Below, piece after piece: positions 1 through 13,490 of a stretch of DNA of 64,000 nt. The notes below the pieces were generated by a model that did no database searches, had not been told where the DNA came from, and saw only the letters and a program-made list of their open reading frames with translations. Position 1 is the stretch's first letter, and each line of letters starts with the position of its first letter. Made by a program: the position numbers and the translations under genes. This DNA is from Atherinomorus stipes (lineage: Eukaryota > Chordata > Actinopteri > Atheriniformes > Atherinidae), in assembly GCA_023101725.1 (NCBI GenBank), contig JALJCO010001423.1, positions 213,895 through 277,894 of the forward strand. Direction: 5' to 3'.

Positions 1-124
1 CATGGGGGAAAACTCCATAAAATAAGACAGGACTAAGACAAGACACTAACCAACCCAAAACCCACAGATAACACAAAACAAAATCAGATTCAGTATACAT
101 CATTCAGAAAAGGGCAAGAAGAAC

Positions 125-1068
125 TTTTCAGTGAACTGAAAGCACCTAAATTCAAAGATCTTGTTAATGTTGTATAGAGGATGTTTGTGGCAATTCGGAA
201 AACAGAGACTGCTAGCAAGTTTTTGAATAAAGTGCATTCACAAGACCAGCCTGCTAGATTCACAGCACCCTACCCGGCCACGCCTTTAAGACAACTCGCA
301 CAAGCCAAGTCCCGACACCAGTGTCTAGCACACAGTCGGTACAGATTCTACCATCATGTCACAAATGCAAGTAAGACAGGCTGACATTGTCTGAACGTCG
401 CTAACTGCTAGCAGAATGACGGTTAGCTACCTACTGTAAACATCAGACGAGTGCACCGCTTCGCTCGTCGTCAATCACTCTCACCTATTACCCGTTGACT
501 ATGGCCCGTCCATCACTCTTAAGCCGCTTTCAGACTTGCATTGCGGAACATGTGCGGTAAAGTCCATCCGCTCATTAACCGGACTCGTCTTTTCAAACAT
601 GGCGCTTCTTGCAGACTTATTGCGTCCTGCGTGCTTTCAGACATCAGGTAATGTTGCAAGTTGCGGAAAAGTCAGCACAGCCACGCTTTCCCTTCAGCTC
701 TGTCCGGAGCATTTTCTTGTGCGTTCAGCCAAAACGACGTGCCACAACATTTCCGTTCTTATGACATGGAGGCCAGCTGGTACGTCTGCCACATCTACAA
801 GGTAAAAGACCGGAACGCATGTCTGAATGCAAATGTTATAAAGGACAAAGTCTGTACTATAACATCTTTCCAGCACAAGTCTGAAAGGGGCTTTACAATG
901 GTAGTAAGAGTGATTGATGGGCTATAGACAAATAAAACACACGATGAGAGCAAAAATAATTGGCAGATGTTCTTTAAGTCCCATTATTTTCAGTTGATGT
1001 ATAATAAAATGTATATATTTAAAGCGTTTAATTAATCAATCCTTATGGGGCAATGAATCGGATTTCAA
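125..1068. repeat. copy of the hAT-internal sequence at 4470-5060, split by a small TIR element
   Basis: The segment 210-460 matches about 4475-4775 (shared GACCAGCCTGC, CAAGTCCCGACACCA, GCTAACTGCTAGCAGAAT, TAGCTACCTACTGTAAACAT). The segment 895-1065 matches 4875-5045 (GTAGTAAGAGTGATTGA, TAGACAAATAAAACA). The two halves are separated here by the element at 521-893 but contiguous in the other copy. Confidence 0.75.
521..893. mobile_element. small TIR transposon (about 370 bp)
   Basis: Ends are inverted repeats: left AAGCCGCTTTCAGACTTG, right (reverse complement) AAGCCCCTTTCAGACTTG, 17 of 18 identical. The insert is absent from the paralogous copy near 4860-4880, which supports insertion. The target duplication is not clear, so the superfamily is left open. 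Confidence 0.7.
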
Positions 1069-1069
1069 G

Positions 1070-1510
1070 TTCAAGTTCAAGTTTGATTTATTTATATATC
1101 ACAATTTTCTACATCCGCAGATGCCCAAAGTGCTGCACAGAAGCACAGTAGGTGCCAAAAAACAGACACTTATAAAAAGAAAATAAAGACAAATTATAAA
1201 GATTAAAAAAAAATAAAACCAATAAAAAAAAATCAAGTCCAATAAAATACAATAAGAACATAAGGACCAGTACAGATATCTACGACACGTCTAAGAGGGG
1301 AGGGCCTGTGCATAGAGGTGCGTCTTGAGCATAGTTTTAAAAGTGGAGATGGATTCTGCCGATCTCAGGGCTAAAGGAAGTGCATTCCAAAGACAGGGAG
1401 CAAAGACAGAAAAGGCTCTTCCGCCCTTGGAAATGCACCTGGATCTAGGCACCTCCAAGAGAAACATAGTGGAGGACCTCAGAGATCTGGATTTCATTGA
1501 ATTCTGCAAA
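1070..1510 (-). mobile_element. LINE relic, L2/Maui-like, 3' end
   Basis: The minus strand from 1509 to 1291 reads a typical LINE ORF2 C-terminus (GGRAFSVFAPCLWNALPLAL, then FKTMLKTHL). It is followed toward 1070 by a 3' tail with TTTATATATCAC and short repeated TTCAAG units. Truncated and non-functional. Confidence 0.7.
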
Positions 1511-1688
1511 AATTATTCAAAGAAAACATCTTCTGTACCACCTTTAAAACAGCACAATTCACGTACAATGTTACTCATCAAAGTACCTGTCAGTATCCAG
1601 GCTTTGTTTCAGGAAGGGAAACGAGAGCAAAGTCAAAGCTTCACTGTCTTATAATGCAGGGGTTAGTACACTGAGAAACATGAGCAAT

Positions 1689-1790
1689 TAGAGATGTAAA
1701 GATATGAAAATTTCATATCACGGTTATTGTGACCAAAATGATCACGGTTATCATTTTTATTGCGGTATTATAGAAATAGCTACCAGCATC
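1689..1790. mobile_element. relic end of the hAT family found at 43779-44182
   Basis: Begins TAGAGATGTAAAGATATGAA and continues TTCATATCACGGTTATTGTG. It matches the reverse complement of the right end of the element at 43779-44182 over roughly 80 bp. No intact second end could be paired. Confidence 0.55.
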
Positions 1791-2137
1791 TTTAAAAACA
1801 TCCAAAATCCGGTCAGCTGATGTAGCTGTGTATAAACTTCTACAGAGACTCTGTTTGGATTGCACCCACCAAAGGAGGTTGCTTGCTGTTGAATTGTTTC
1901 AGTTCTCAGGGATTAAAATGATAAATATCCATAACCTTACATTGGCTCTACTGCACTGTATTTTGCTCTGAGTTCAGCATGACGACGGGAGGACAGTGGA
2001 ATGCATACGTGACATCACCATCTGCAACCTAAAGATCACGTGACGTCATCTGACCTGTAACTGTGTACACGACAGTTAGTAGTCCTGATTACACGTGTAG
2101 AAAAAATTGTAAACATTGACACCCCTAATATGAACCA

Positions 2138-2372
2138 GACATGAACACAGCGGGAGTTTTGAAATCACATCATGTCAGATTCAGCAAAGAAACGCAAGGA
2201 AACGATATCGGAGGAAGAGAGGAAGGGAAAGAACAAGAGTCAAGATAAGACTGTCTTTTACTGGCTGGAGTGACCTCACAGTACAGGTACGATGCAAAAT
2301 GGGTGCTAGTTTAGCCGTCGATTGAGGACGCCTCAGTGAGAAAACTGCTGAAAGTTCTGTTGTGGGTCTTTA
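2138..2372 (+). repeat. dispersed repeat, paralogous to 47610-47855
   Basis: The two copies share GAGGAAGAGAGGAAG, AAGATAAGA, TGTCTTTTACTGGCT, CACAGTACAGGTA and GAGAAAACTGCT in the same order. This copy begins near an ATG reading MSDSAKKRKETISEEERK and then stops after a short run, so it is a coding-derived relic of unknown origin. Confidence 0.65.
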
Positions 2373-2608
2373 AATACTCATTTATAACAACTCTTCTAAC
2401 ATACAAACATAAAAATGTCTTTAAAAAAAGGATTGGCCTCAAAAAAGCCTATTCTTTCACAGCAGAAATACTTGTTGGGAAATTCTGGTTTTGAGTCGTT
2501 TTATTTTTTGGCTTTCTTTGAAAATAAGCATAGACTTCAATTTCATATACTGCAGTTTCCCTTTTTTTCCTTTTCCCTTTGTTTTCTTTTATTATGTTTG
2601 AAAATTAA

Positions 2609-3010
2609 CTAAATAAAATCCGCTTTACACCAATCAGAAGGCTTAAATTTATGGTAATATCCAATCAGGAGTAGCCAAAGATCAACAAGTGAGCAGAAAA
2701 TTCTATGCATGTCTGGAAAAAAAAAAAAAAAAAAAAAAAAATCATGGTCCTCTATGGCTGGAATAAAGCCAAGAAGACCTTTTTGATCCACGGTGGCACC
2801 AAAAAGCAGCTTGGAGTTGGTTTTGTGAGGATAGTAGGTAAATAGTAGCATAAATAACTGGAAATGAGGAAAAAAGTGTAGTTTCTGTTGTGTATTTGTT
2901 TCAATGCCAATTTTTTTCTCTCCTGTAAGCAAAGACTTGAGAGAATTATATGCATTATTAGAATGATATGTGTTATTTCTACAAAGTACTGTTTGCATCA
3001 AATTCTGTTT
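2609..3010 (-). mobile_element. fragment of the TTAA piggyBac-like family
   Basis: Matches, in reverse orientation, the interior of the element at 14695-16165: GGAATAAAGCCAAGAAGA, TTTTGTGAGGATAGTAGGTA, GTTTCTGTTGTGTATTTGTT. It contains a long A run at about 2719-2741. Confidence 0.75.
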
Positions 3011-3830
3011 TCTTGTTTTGGTTGGCCTTTATGGTGTTATATCTATTAATACATTCATTTTACATCATTTTAGCCTCATAATGTGACAGATGAAACTGTC
3101 CTGGAACATAATGTCTGAATGCTGTCTGGGATTGTAAGAGTCGAGTCTCTACATGCATTTTTGCATAAAACTCCACAAATTTAGCAAAAAAAAAAAAAAA
3201 ATTTTAAAAAAGAAGAGAGTGTTTTTAAGAGTTAATAAATGGTAGAGTGAGCATTACAGTGTATTATGTAAGGTTTTTAACTAAAAACATCCCCAGAAAC
3301 TGCCAGAGCAATTGATTTGTGAGAGATTTAATCCACTGAAAAGTGGCTGCAACAGTCTCTTAAATGAGTGACATGTTGAGGGTTTTTTTTGTTGTTGTTT
3401 TTTTTGTAATAGTCTCCAGACAACTATGCAACTCTGCAAGTGGCATCAAATTAATTAACAATGACTTACAATACAAAGCACTTTGAACTGAGCGTGTGCT
3501 GTGAACAGAGCCAGATTGACTGGAAACTTTGATCCGGCCGGCCTCCCCACAACAGTTGCTTATGACTTCCATGAGAGGCTGAGGGCGACTTCCCTCTGGT
3601 GCGCCGCCAGCCACAGGAACACTCGGACACAGCCGCTAAATGGCAGCGCTGAACCAAGGCTGCGTGACTCAAGCACGTTGGTAAAATAATGTGAGGATTT
3701 TGTCTTTGTGTTGATCTGATAGTGAACGGACTAACTAAATAAATGTTAGAACACTTTATTTCATAGCAGCAGCACATAACCTTGTTACTGTTTCCAAGTA
3801 GAAATTGTGGCACTATTTAGCTGTTTAAAT

Positions 3831-5647
3831 CAGTGGTTCTCACACTGGGGAGTTAATTTCAGGGGTTGGCCAGATCATTGTTGAAAAAAATAAGAAAGAA
3901 AAAAAAAAAAGCCTACATTTATCAGTTATATTTAGAATTTTTATTTACTGTCAAGAAATTAATCAGTGAAATTGGAATGTGATTCTTTATAACAACAAAA
4001 TAATTATTCGTGCCATATTTTAAAATCCAAACTTAGCATTATCATGGTGAGAGAAGCTGATTTTGGGCATATGGCTGCAAATACTCTAATAGTTCCAACT
4101 TTCAAGCCTTACATTAGAGGAAGGCCGTGGGATGATCCATGTAATACTGAATATCACACAATTAACTGCACGCTCATCAGGGATGGGGGTGTCGCAAACA
4201 CCAAAGTTTATCTTGGGATCCATGGATCAAAAAGTTCTAAATAGTCTCTAGTGCAGCCTTTCCCAAACTGGGTGTCCCGACCCCCATAGGGATCCCAAGA
4301 TGATTCCAGGGGGTCACCAGATCATTGTAAAAACTATAGATAGCCTAAATTTCAAAATAAATTTGGAAGTTTTATGAGGGCTGTCAAAATTATTGTTCCA
4401 ATGCATGGAGCTTTATCTCTGAAATTAAAGGCAGAACAGATGTTGTTTTCGACACTTCAGAAAGCAGACTATTAGTGAGATTTTGAATAATGTGCATGTG
4501 CAAGACCAGCCTGCCAGATTCACAGCTCCCTCCCCCGGCCACGGCACAACGTGCACGAGCCAAGTCCCGACACCACCATCTTTTGTGATTTTATCCACAG
4601 GTGAAGATAAATGACTAATCTTTTAGTAGCCACACAAAAGGATTCAGCTGGTTGCACTTTAGTGCTCGCACACAGCAGGTACAGATTCTCCATCATGTCA
4701 CAAACGCAAATAAAACAGATGTTGTTGTCTGAATGTTGCTAACTGCTAGCAGAATAATTGTTAGCTACCTACTGTAAACATCAGATGAGAGTTGCGCAGC
4801 TTCCGGCACGTAGTATTACTGCCAATCAATCACTCTCATTGATCAGTCTCACCTATTACCAATTGAATTACTCGGGTAGTAAGAGTGATTGACGAGCCAA
4901 TAGACAAATAAAACATGCAATAAATATAGAAATGATTTGCAGAGGTTTTTTTTTTTAAGCCCCATTACTTTCACAGCTGATCTACAATGACAATTAAATA
5001 TTCAAAGCTTATAATCAATAATACCTTATGGGGCAGTGAACCCAATTTAATCAAATATTACAAAAATTGTTGAAAGAAACATCCTCTATAACGTCTTTAA
5101 TGTATTAATTTTCTGAGCAGCTAAATTGTTACTCATGCCAATCATACAGTATTATAAATCTAAATTTGGCATTATCTCATTGAAAGAAGCCGATATTGAG
5201 CATGTAGATGCTTCGATACAGTAATGAACTGTTATGAAATTATGAAATTTCTGATATCTATTGTTTGTTTGTTTTACCACCAAAGGTATTACAGTGCTAT
5301 TTTAAAAATCCCAATTTGCCATTATCTTGGTGAGAGAAGCTGGTTTTTCAGCATACAGGTCCGCTCTTACAGCTGTGAACATAATCTACCAAAAACCACT
5401 TTATCCTTCTAATTTATGAAGATTATGACTGATTTCCAGCCTTATATTTAGAGGATTGCCGTATGATTGTTAGGGTTCAGCCTTCTTTCTGTGAGCTCTG
5501 TATTTGGGTCCATCTGTTCCAGTTACAAGCCCTGACAAGGATGCCCCATTTGATTTCACAATCAAGCACTCAGTTGTTGCAGGGGGTCCCCGAGTACCAA
5601 CGCTTGTTATCTTGGGCGTCGTGGTTCAGAATGTTTGGGAACCACTG
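3831..5647. mobile_element. hAT element with exact 8-bp target duplication
   Basis: The left end is CAGTGGTTCTCACACTGGG; the right end, reverse-complemented, is CAGTGGTTCCCAAACA. Both sides carry the 8-bp duplication GTTTAAAT (3823-3830 and 5648-5655). About 1.8 kb long, but I find no transposase open frame. A second hAT-like end (CCTTTCCCAAACTGGG near 4257) suggests an internal nested or rearranged copy. Confidence 0.8.
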
Positions 5648-6419
5648 GTTTAAATGAAAGTCAATTGGTAGAAACGAAAGTAATGTTGGATTATTTACTT
5701 GCAAACCACCTTCTTTTGTGATTTTTATCCCCGGGTGAAGAGAAATTACTAATCTTTGAGTGGCCACACAAAGGGATTTAGCTTGTTGTAATTTAGTGCT
5801 TCACACTTATGTTATCAAAATATACACACTGCTCCTTTAAAGTTTCGATAACCTTGTCGTAACACGTGCAAAAATAATGTATAAAATGGACATTTTGTTT
5901 GGATCAAATGGCCAAAATAAAAGCACAATTCCATCAAGCACACAGGTTTGCCGAGGTTATTATAGCTGATAACAGTAACAATGCTAAGTGTATTCTTTAC
6001 TAACTAAAAGCCTCTAACAGTTGACATAAGTTAATATTTTGAAGATTTAAGTTTGGACTCCACCAACTAAATCTTTAACAGTAAATTATACAAACTGCAA
6101 TGTGTGCAGAAAGGAAAAAGAGCTGTTACCTGTCCTATTTGTAAAATATGGTGGAGGTTGTATCATAGTTTGGGTCTCTCATCACTTGATCTCATTTATA
6201 CCTAATGAATACCACAATACAAATGAGAGCTAATGCTCCGGAAAAAAATGAAACCGTATTTGACTGTAACGGCTAAATGAGCATGTGTTTAGTTATATTT
6301 TGAAAGAAATCTTGTCTTCCCAAACATCGGATAATCAAAGGAGTTTTTTACTAACTCACAAACTTCATTTAACTCAAACGCTAAAATCCATTCAGTGTTT
6401 AGTGCGTTTGAGCAAAGCC

Positions 6420-6600
6420 CTCATCAATAATAATAATAATAATTATAATAATAATGTGTTTCATTTATTTAGCGCTTTTAAAAAATCTTAAAACAGTTTT
6501 ACAGTTTGGATAAAAACAAGAGAAAATACAAGAGATGCAGAAAATGACTAGATAAAATACAACAAACAGAGGGCAACACAACAACTACTTAATAAGACAC
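6420..6600. repeat. AAT microsatellite next to an L2-like 3' end
   Basis: An (AAT)n run at about 6426-6455 is followed by ATTTATTTAGCGCTTTTAAA and ACAGTTTTACAG, the usual 3' terminal pattern of fish L2-type LINEs. Confidence 0.5.
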
Positions 6601-6779
6601 ATGAATTAAAAATTTTATGTCCATGAACATAAAATAACAAGGCGGCAACTTGAAATGTGTGACAGCCAAGGTTTCTAGATTTTCAGGTTGCAGGGTAAAA
6701 CTTTGTTCAGCTAATTGCTCCCTTACATTAAAACTTTGAAAAGATTAGAAGAGACTCTTGGAAAACTATCATCTCCCAC

Positions 6780-7083
6780 TAGGGCTGCCATAAACAATTA
6801 TTTTGATAATCGACTAGTCACAGATTATTCTGACTATTCAGACCACACGTAAACTGTAGCATATTTACAGTACCAGTCAAAAGTCTGAACACTTTCTCAT
6901 TGAATCGAATGCAAAACTGTGTCCAAACTTTTGACTGATAGTGTGTGTTTATTTATGTCAATATACAATTCAAGAGAAGCTGACCCCGATAGCTACAACT
7001 ATGCACGTACGTAAAGGACAGAGTCACTGATTATTTTGATAGTTTACATAACCACGATTTATTGACTTGTCATGGCAGCCCTA
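6780..7083. mobile_element. hAT-like MITE (TAGGGCTGCCA ends)
   Basis: Left end TAGGGCTGCCATAAACAATT, right end ATGGCAGCCCTA. The interior TAATCGACTAGTC and CCAGTCAAAAGT is shared with elements at 20203-20576 and 22926-23250. The 8-bp duplication is decayed. Confidence 0.6.
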
Positions 7084-7905
7084 TCTTATTACCTTTAATA
7101 CTTAAATATTAAAACAGCAGTTGTTACTGATGAATTATAACTCCCTTTGTTTTTATTTAGATAATGAAGCAACTACTGATAATTGTCTTCCATTGCCTAC
7201 AGACATTTTTTTCTGATAAATTAGTTTAGAAAACATTTGTATTGGATTAAATTGATTAATCAACCGCTCTGTTATCAAGAAGTGATGTGTGGTTTATGAC
7301 AGCCTAATGAAACCTTACACATTAACAGCAATGACCAAAATCACAATAATCATGGAACATATTGGTATCAGACAATATCTGATGTGTCCATGCATTTTCT
7401 GCATCCTGCCTGAGCTCTGAGACATCACTAGATTCAGTACACGTCCTATGAGGCAAATGAAAAGAACCAAACTAAACAGCTAAGAGAAAAAACATGACAC
7501 ATGGCTATCAAATACAATCTGAGATCATGAATCTGTGAGTGGCAGAGGTGTGTGAGCCTGTGGGATTAAGAATATATGACAAGATTAAATTAGAGTCTGT
7601 TATTTTCAAAGACTGGGATGATAATCGAGGCTGGGTTGGTACTCATTATTTAAAGAGGAGAGCCCTGGCTGAGCTTTACGACACCTTACTAGAAGTTTAC
7701 AGTGGCTGAATGAAGTTGATTTATGGGTTATTGATGCATCAGACAATATAAGGTTAAAGACCAGAGTTAAGAGTTTAAACTTCATCAGAGGAAGAAACAA
7801 AACTATATTATTTTAGGAAAAAGTGCTATTTAAACAAACATATTTGTAAAACATGGAGGTGGTAGGATCATAGTTTCAGTTTGTCGTTACTGAACAATGA
7901 CCTGC

Positions 7906-8126
7906 GAATGGGCTTCATGCACAACTCTACTACTTTCTCCCAGCTCCTTTGTTTTCTGTCTTTCATTCCTGGACAAACTGATTAATCCAGGTGTGTCTGA
8001 CCATTGTCGTCGTGGTTACTCAGGTCAGGCACACCTGGATTAATCAATTTGTCCAGTAATGAAACACAGGAAACAGAAGAGCTGGCTTAAGTACAGAAAG
8101 TAGTGGAGTTGTGCATATGGCCTATT
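7906..8126. mobile_element. foldback element, long inverted repeat
   Basis: Two arms of roughly 95-100 bp face each other around a spacer near 8005-8025. Matching arm segments include GCACAACTC(T/C)ACTACTTTCT, CCAGCTC and TGGACAAA(C/T)TGATTAATCC. The single strand would form a long hairpin. Confidence 0.75.
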
Positions 8127-9229
8127 CTAGCAGAAACTCTAAAGTACACGCCGACTCTCAACAGAGTCTGTGTCAACAACCCAACATACGCCATTATCTT
8201 AATGAGCTGAAGGGACCAAGTCAAAGTTCTGACTTTATTCAACAGCTCATGTCAAAAAATCAAAATATCCCCAGTCCAACCCCTTAATGCCTCAATTTTG
8301 TTTAAATTATGTGAAAACAGAAAAAATACTGAAAAAATCTGGCTTAAAACAACTAAAAGAAAATGACTAGAATAAAATAAACTACAACTTAATATTAAAT
8401 AAATAAATTACAATAAATAGATAAATAAAATGAAATGATAAAAAAATTATTAATAAAAACAAATAAATTAATAACAATAGAATGATTCTAAAAATAAATT
8501 AAAAGGCAAAAAGTGGTTTGTCGCAAATTTGCACCAAGAAGTTAAAGCTGTTCCACGTGTGGATGAACGGGCAAAAATCCCACCAAACTGGTGGTGACTG
8601 AACACATAGTGTAAATGTTTAGCAGCAGTTCCCGCCACACAGTTATGTCACTCTGCATTCTATGAATGGCCATCTGAATTCTTGTCTAATTCTAAGATTT
8701 ATGTGAAAATCAGATGAAGTTTTAACTCATATTTCTGCACATGAATCGAACATCCTGGAACACACACTTTCAAGCACCACTCTGGTTCATATGCAATTAT
8801 GCATACTTCAAAACTTGCTTATTAATCAAGTTTCATACCATAATCATAATAAAAGACTAAATTATGATACAAAGCGGATTTTTTTCCATCTTGAGTGAGT
8901 ATCACAAGTGCATTTTGATTTCTTTTCTGGGTACTGAAACACAGGTGACACAACCAAAAGTTGCAGCTATGCCAGGTAAACATTATTATGCAGCGCTCCG
9001 TGAATGCACTCCTTTAAGAGAAAAACCCTCTCTTAATTTGCATACTAAATTCACTTCATGCACACAATAAACACACAGTTGCACAAATAAAAGTGCAGAG
9101 TTGTTACACAGAACATCTCATATCAGATGTTGAAAATCCCATCAGTGATAAGCAGGAGATATTTCTGGAGACAGATGTGGTAATAATAGTACTCTAATAA
9201 TACAACATCAGACAGTTCACTTCCTTTGT

Positions 9230-9560
9230 TTACTCAGAAAGCTGCTGCATGTCTGCAACTAGTCAGCGGGGATGAAAACAAACACCCCCCCATCCCCAAA
9301 TAGTATATTACATAATGTTAATTTGGCATGGAGAACTACAGCTAATTTCTGGTAATGGAGCTGAATGATTTGCTCTGTTTTTCCTCCCAATTAATCCTCT
9401 TAAAGCAAAGTGATTATTCTAATGAGCATGCAAGGCATTCATCATTCCATTAAAAGAATGATAATAATATTGATAAATCAGCTGCTGACAGGTGTGCCTG
9501 TGGATTCCTCCTATAGCTGCATATTTGCACTCACAGAAACAGCTCCTGGAATAACTCAAG
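9230..9560. other. repeat-free non-coding block, possible conserved regulatory element
   Basis: It differs from its neighbours in lacking repeats and long homopolymers. It carries several homeodomain-type cores (CCAATTAATCC, TGATTATTCTAATGAG, CATTCCATTAAAAG). No reading frame is present. Conservation cannot be judged from one sequence. Confidence 0.25.
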
Positions 9561-10243
9561 TCGAATCCGACTATGAATAAATGTAAAACATGAGATAAAC
9601 CATGGGTGAGGTAAACGTCTTCTCACTTGACATGCACATAGGAACACACTCGGGGGCTTGAGGGTGTGAGTTTGTTATTCATTATCCACACAACTGCATT
9701 CCAGGGCTGGACTTAAGGAGTTATCGCTACCATCACTCAGATGCAAGCACAAGAGAGGCAGAGACGGATTTAAACAGGTTCTCAAACAAGATGCCCCCAC
9801 CTGATAACCTCGGCCCTGCTGTTGCACCATTCCCACATGGCCTGATGCTTACAAACCAGAGGGGGGGAGAGATGAAAGGAAGAGGAAAGAGTGAATAAGA
9901 GTGTGTGAACATTAACAGTGGATGGAAGTGATGGGGAATGATAAGGACACCTCCTTCTCCCTCTTTACAGGAAGTGACCAGTGAGGCAGCTACTCCTGAC
10001 TCCTGATGATGATTCTGGGCTCTGAGAGGCTGAAATCCTCTTTTCTTTTCTCTCTCCTTCACTACCAGGAATTTTTGTAGAATCTTAAAGAGAGGCAAAA
10101 AATACCTTCTCTTCAATTTATTCTTGAAAATCAGGTTTTTGACCTGCAGATGAACCCCACGGGTTAAATGCAGAATGGCAGGTCAGACAGAGGTTCCCTG
10201 AGTCATGAACTATTTTTGCATGCCATGTGTTTACCTGTCCTCA

Positions 10244-11793
<1,550 letters not shown>

Positions 11794-11997
11794 TGGCAAG
11801 CAACCTCCTGAATGAAAAGGGCTGTTAAAAATCAGAGCCAGTCGGAGTCCGCCTTCATCTCCGCCCAGGGTTGCCGTGACTTGTGCATCGGGACCTGCTC
11901 GTTCTCACTACGTGTCCGACACTGATGACTCGCGAGCGCAGGCCAGCGGGCCAGCTCGTGCTTCTCTTGATGTCCCCAAGACAGGCGACGGGTATGG

Positions 11998-12032
11998 CCA
12001 ATCAGGAGCGGCAGCCAGCCGGTGGGCGGGGC
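11998..12032. promoter_or_regulatory. CNNM2 promoter: CCAAT box and GC box in a CpG-rich stretch
   Basis: About 200 bp upstream of the CNNM2 start. CCAAT is at 11998-12002 and the Sp1-type box GGGCGGGGC at 12024-12032. The surrounding 11820-12060 is rich in CG dinucleotides, unlike the AT-rich flanks. No clear TATA box was seen, as expected for a CpG-type vertebrate promoter. The exact transcription start is not known. Confidence 0.6.
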
Positions 12033-12059
12033 GTCCGCAGCCTCCTTGGCGAATCAAAT

Positions 12060-12990
12060 TCCAAAACAAGTGCACCTCATGTTAAGAGGCAGACAGAACT
12101 CTAGCTCCGACTTTGAGCATTTTATACGTCCTGCACTAAAACTGCTGCACAATACTCTTCAAAACAACAAATATCTCTTTAGATAAAGTTTTTATGATGT
12201 CATTAGACATTTCTAGAGGACTGAAGAGGTTAAAGTGTTGGATACTAGACACGAACCATGATTTGGAAATAATATTTCATTGTTACAGAAAAAAATATTG
12301 CCTTTCTTACGACTACCATTAGTTACATGTTTACCCTTAAGGTTTCTCATAGCATTTAGGGCTGACTGGCCAACTACCAGGTTTGGGTCCCTTCAGCAGA
12401 AGACCTAAAATAATCCAAATTTATTGTATAGAACATAAAAAACAAACAAAAGCACAATCTGCACACAGCCCGAGATTCTGCACATCATAACACATAAAAA
12501 AGATTTGAAAAACAAAAATAGACACAAAAGTAGGAGAAAATATAGCTAACTAAAAAAAAGACTTAAATACAGCAAAAAATCAAATCAAGACTAAAATGCA
12601 CTTAAAGAAATTAGAAGGACATTCAAAGACCAACAGACGACACAGTTTTCACGCTGTACTACAAGCCGAGGAAATAAAATGCGGAAAAGTGACAGAGAAA
12701 GTAGTGCATCATCTTTTACTTCTAAGATTTTTCATATTAGGACAAAATAATATTCTCCTTATGAGTTTTAAAAATCAGTTAAATGCAATCTCAGATTAGT
12801 AGTAACACAATGTCATTTTTCTCTGTCATTCATTTAATAAAAACTGAGCCAAAATGCAGAAACAGTGTGGAAACTTAAGCAGACATTCACAAGAACTACA
12901 AGTCAGTAGTAAGTGCTGCAGATCCATGTGTTTGATTACCATTATCAGTGTAAGCTCTTCTAGAAACCATAAGTGTTTAGTCAGTCAGCT
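12060..12990. other. intergenic, no gene seen
   Basis: AT-rich DNA between the CNNM2 promoter and the Tc1 relic. An A-rich stretch around 12430-12560 looks like a retroelement tail. No splice-supported coding block is visible on either strand. Confidence 0.5.
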
Positions 12991-13490
12991 GCTCTGCAGC
13001 ATCCAGGTGTGTATTAACACAATGCCAAGGAGGAAAGACATCAAAACCAGTCATCTGTGCCTGCATGTCAATCTGGGAACGGTTATAAGGTCATTTCCAA
13101 TTATTTGATGTCCATCATTCTGCAGAGAGAAAGATTATTCACAAGTGGAAAACATCAGAGTGGTTGCCAATCTTCCCACTAGCATGCGTCACAGTGAGTT
13201 CTCCCCGAGGTCGAATCATGCAATGCTCAAGAAAACTGCAAAAGTCCCAAGAGCTACATCTCATGTTTAATGCTAAAGTTTATCAGAGTGCAATTAGGAA
13301 AAGACAGAACAAGTATGGCTTGCTTGAAAGGGCAGCAACAGAAAGCCTTCAAACATGGCAGCACGGCTTTGACATTCAAAAGTGCATTTAAACAAACCAC
13401 CAGACTTCTGGAATGATGTCCTTTGGAAAGAACAGACCAAAGTGGAGATGTTTTGGGATGATACACAACGTTGAGGATGACCTAGGTACC
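12990..13490 (+). pseudogene. Tc1-like transposase relic
   Basis: The plus strand carries successive segments of fish Tc1 transposase DNA: GGAGGAAAGACATCA, ATCTGGGAACGGTTATAAGG, AAGATTATTCACAAGTGGAA, CCAAGAGCTACATCTCA, CAAGTATGGCTTGCTTG, CATGGCAGCACGGCTT, AAACAAACCACCAGACTTCT, and CCAAAGTGGAGATGTTT. Deletions and stops break the frame, so it is inactive. Confidence 0.85.

Noticed and set aside
4044..4244. 66-codon open frame MVREADFGHM
   Set aside because: Lies inside the hAT element at 3831-5647; the related segments at 5160 and 5330 are not open, so no coding constraint is seen.
9733..10116. 127-codon open frame on the minus strand
   Set aside because: Basic low-complexity translation without family resemblance, located inside CNNM2 intron 1.
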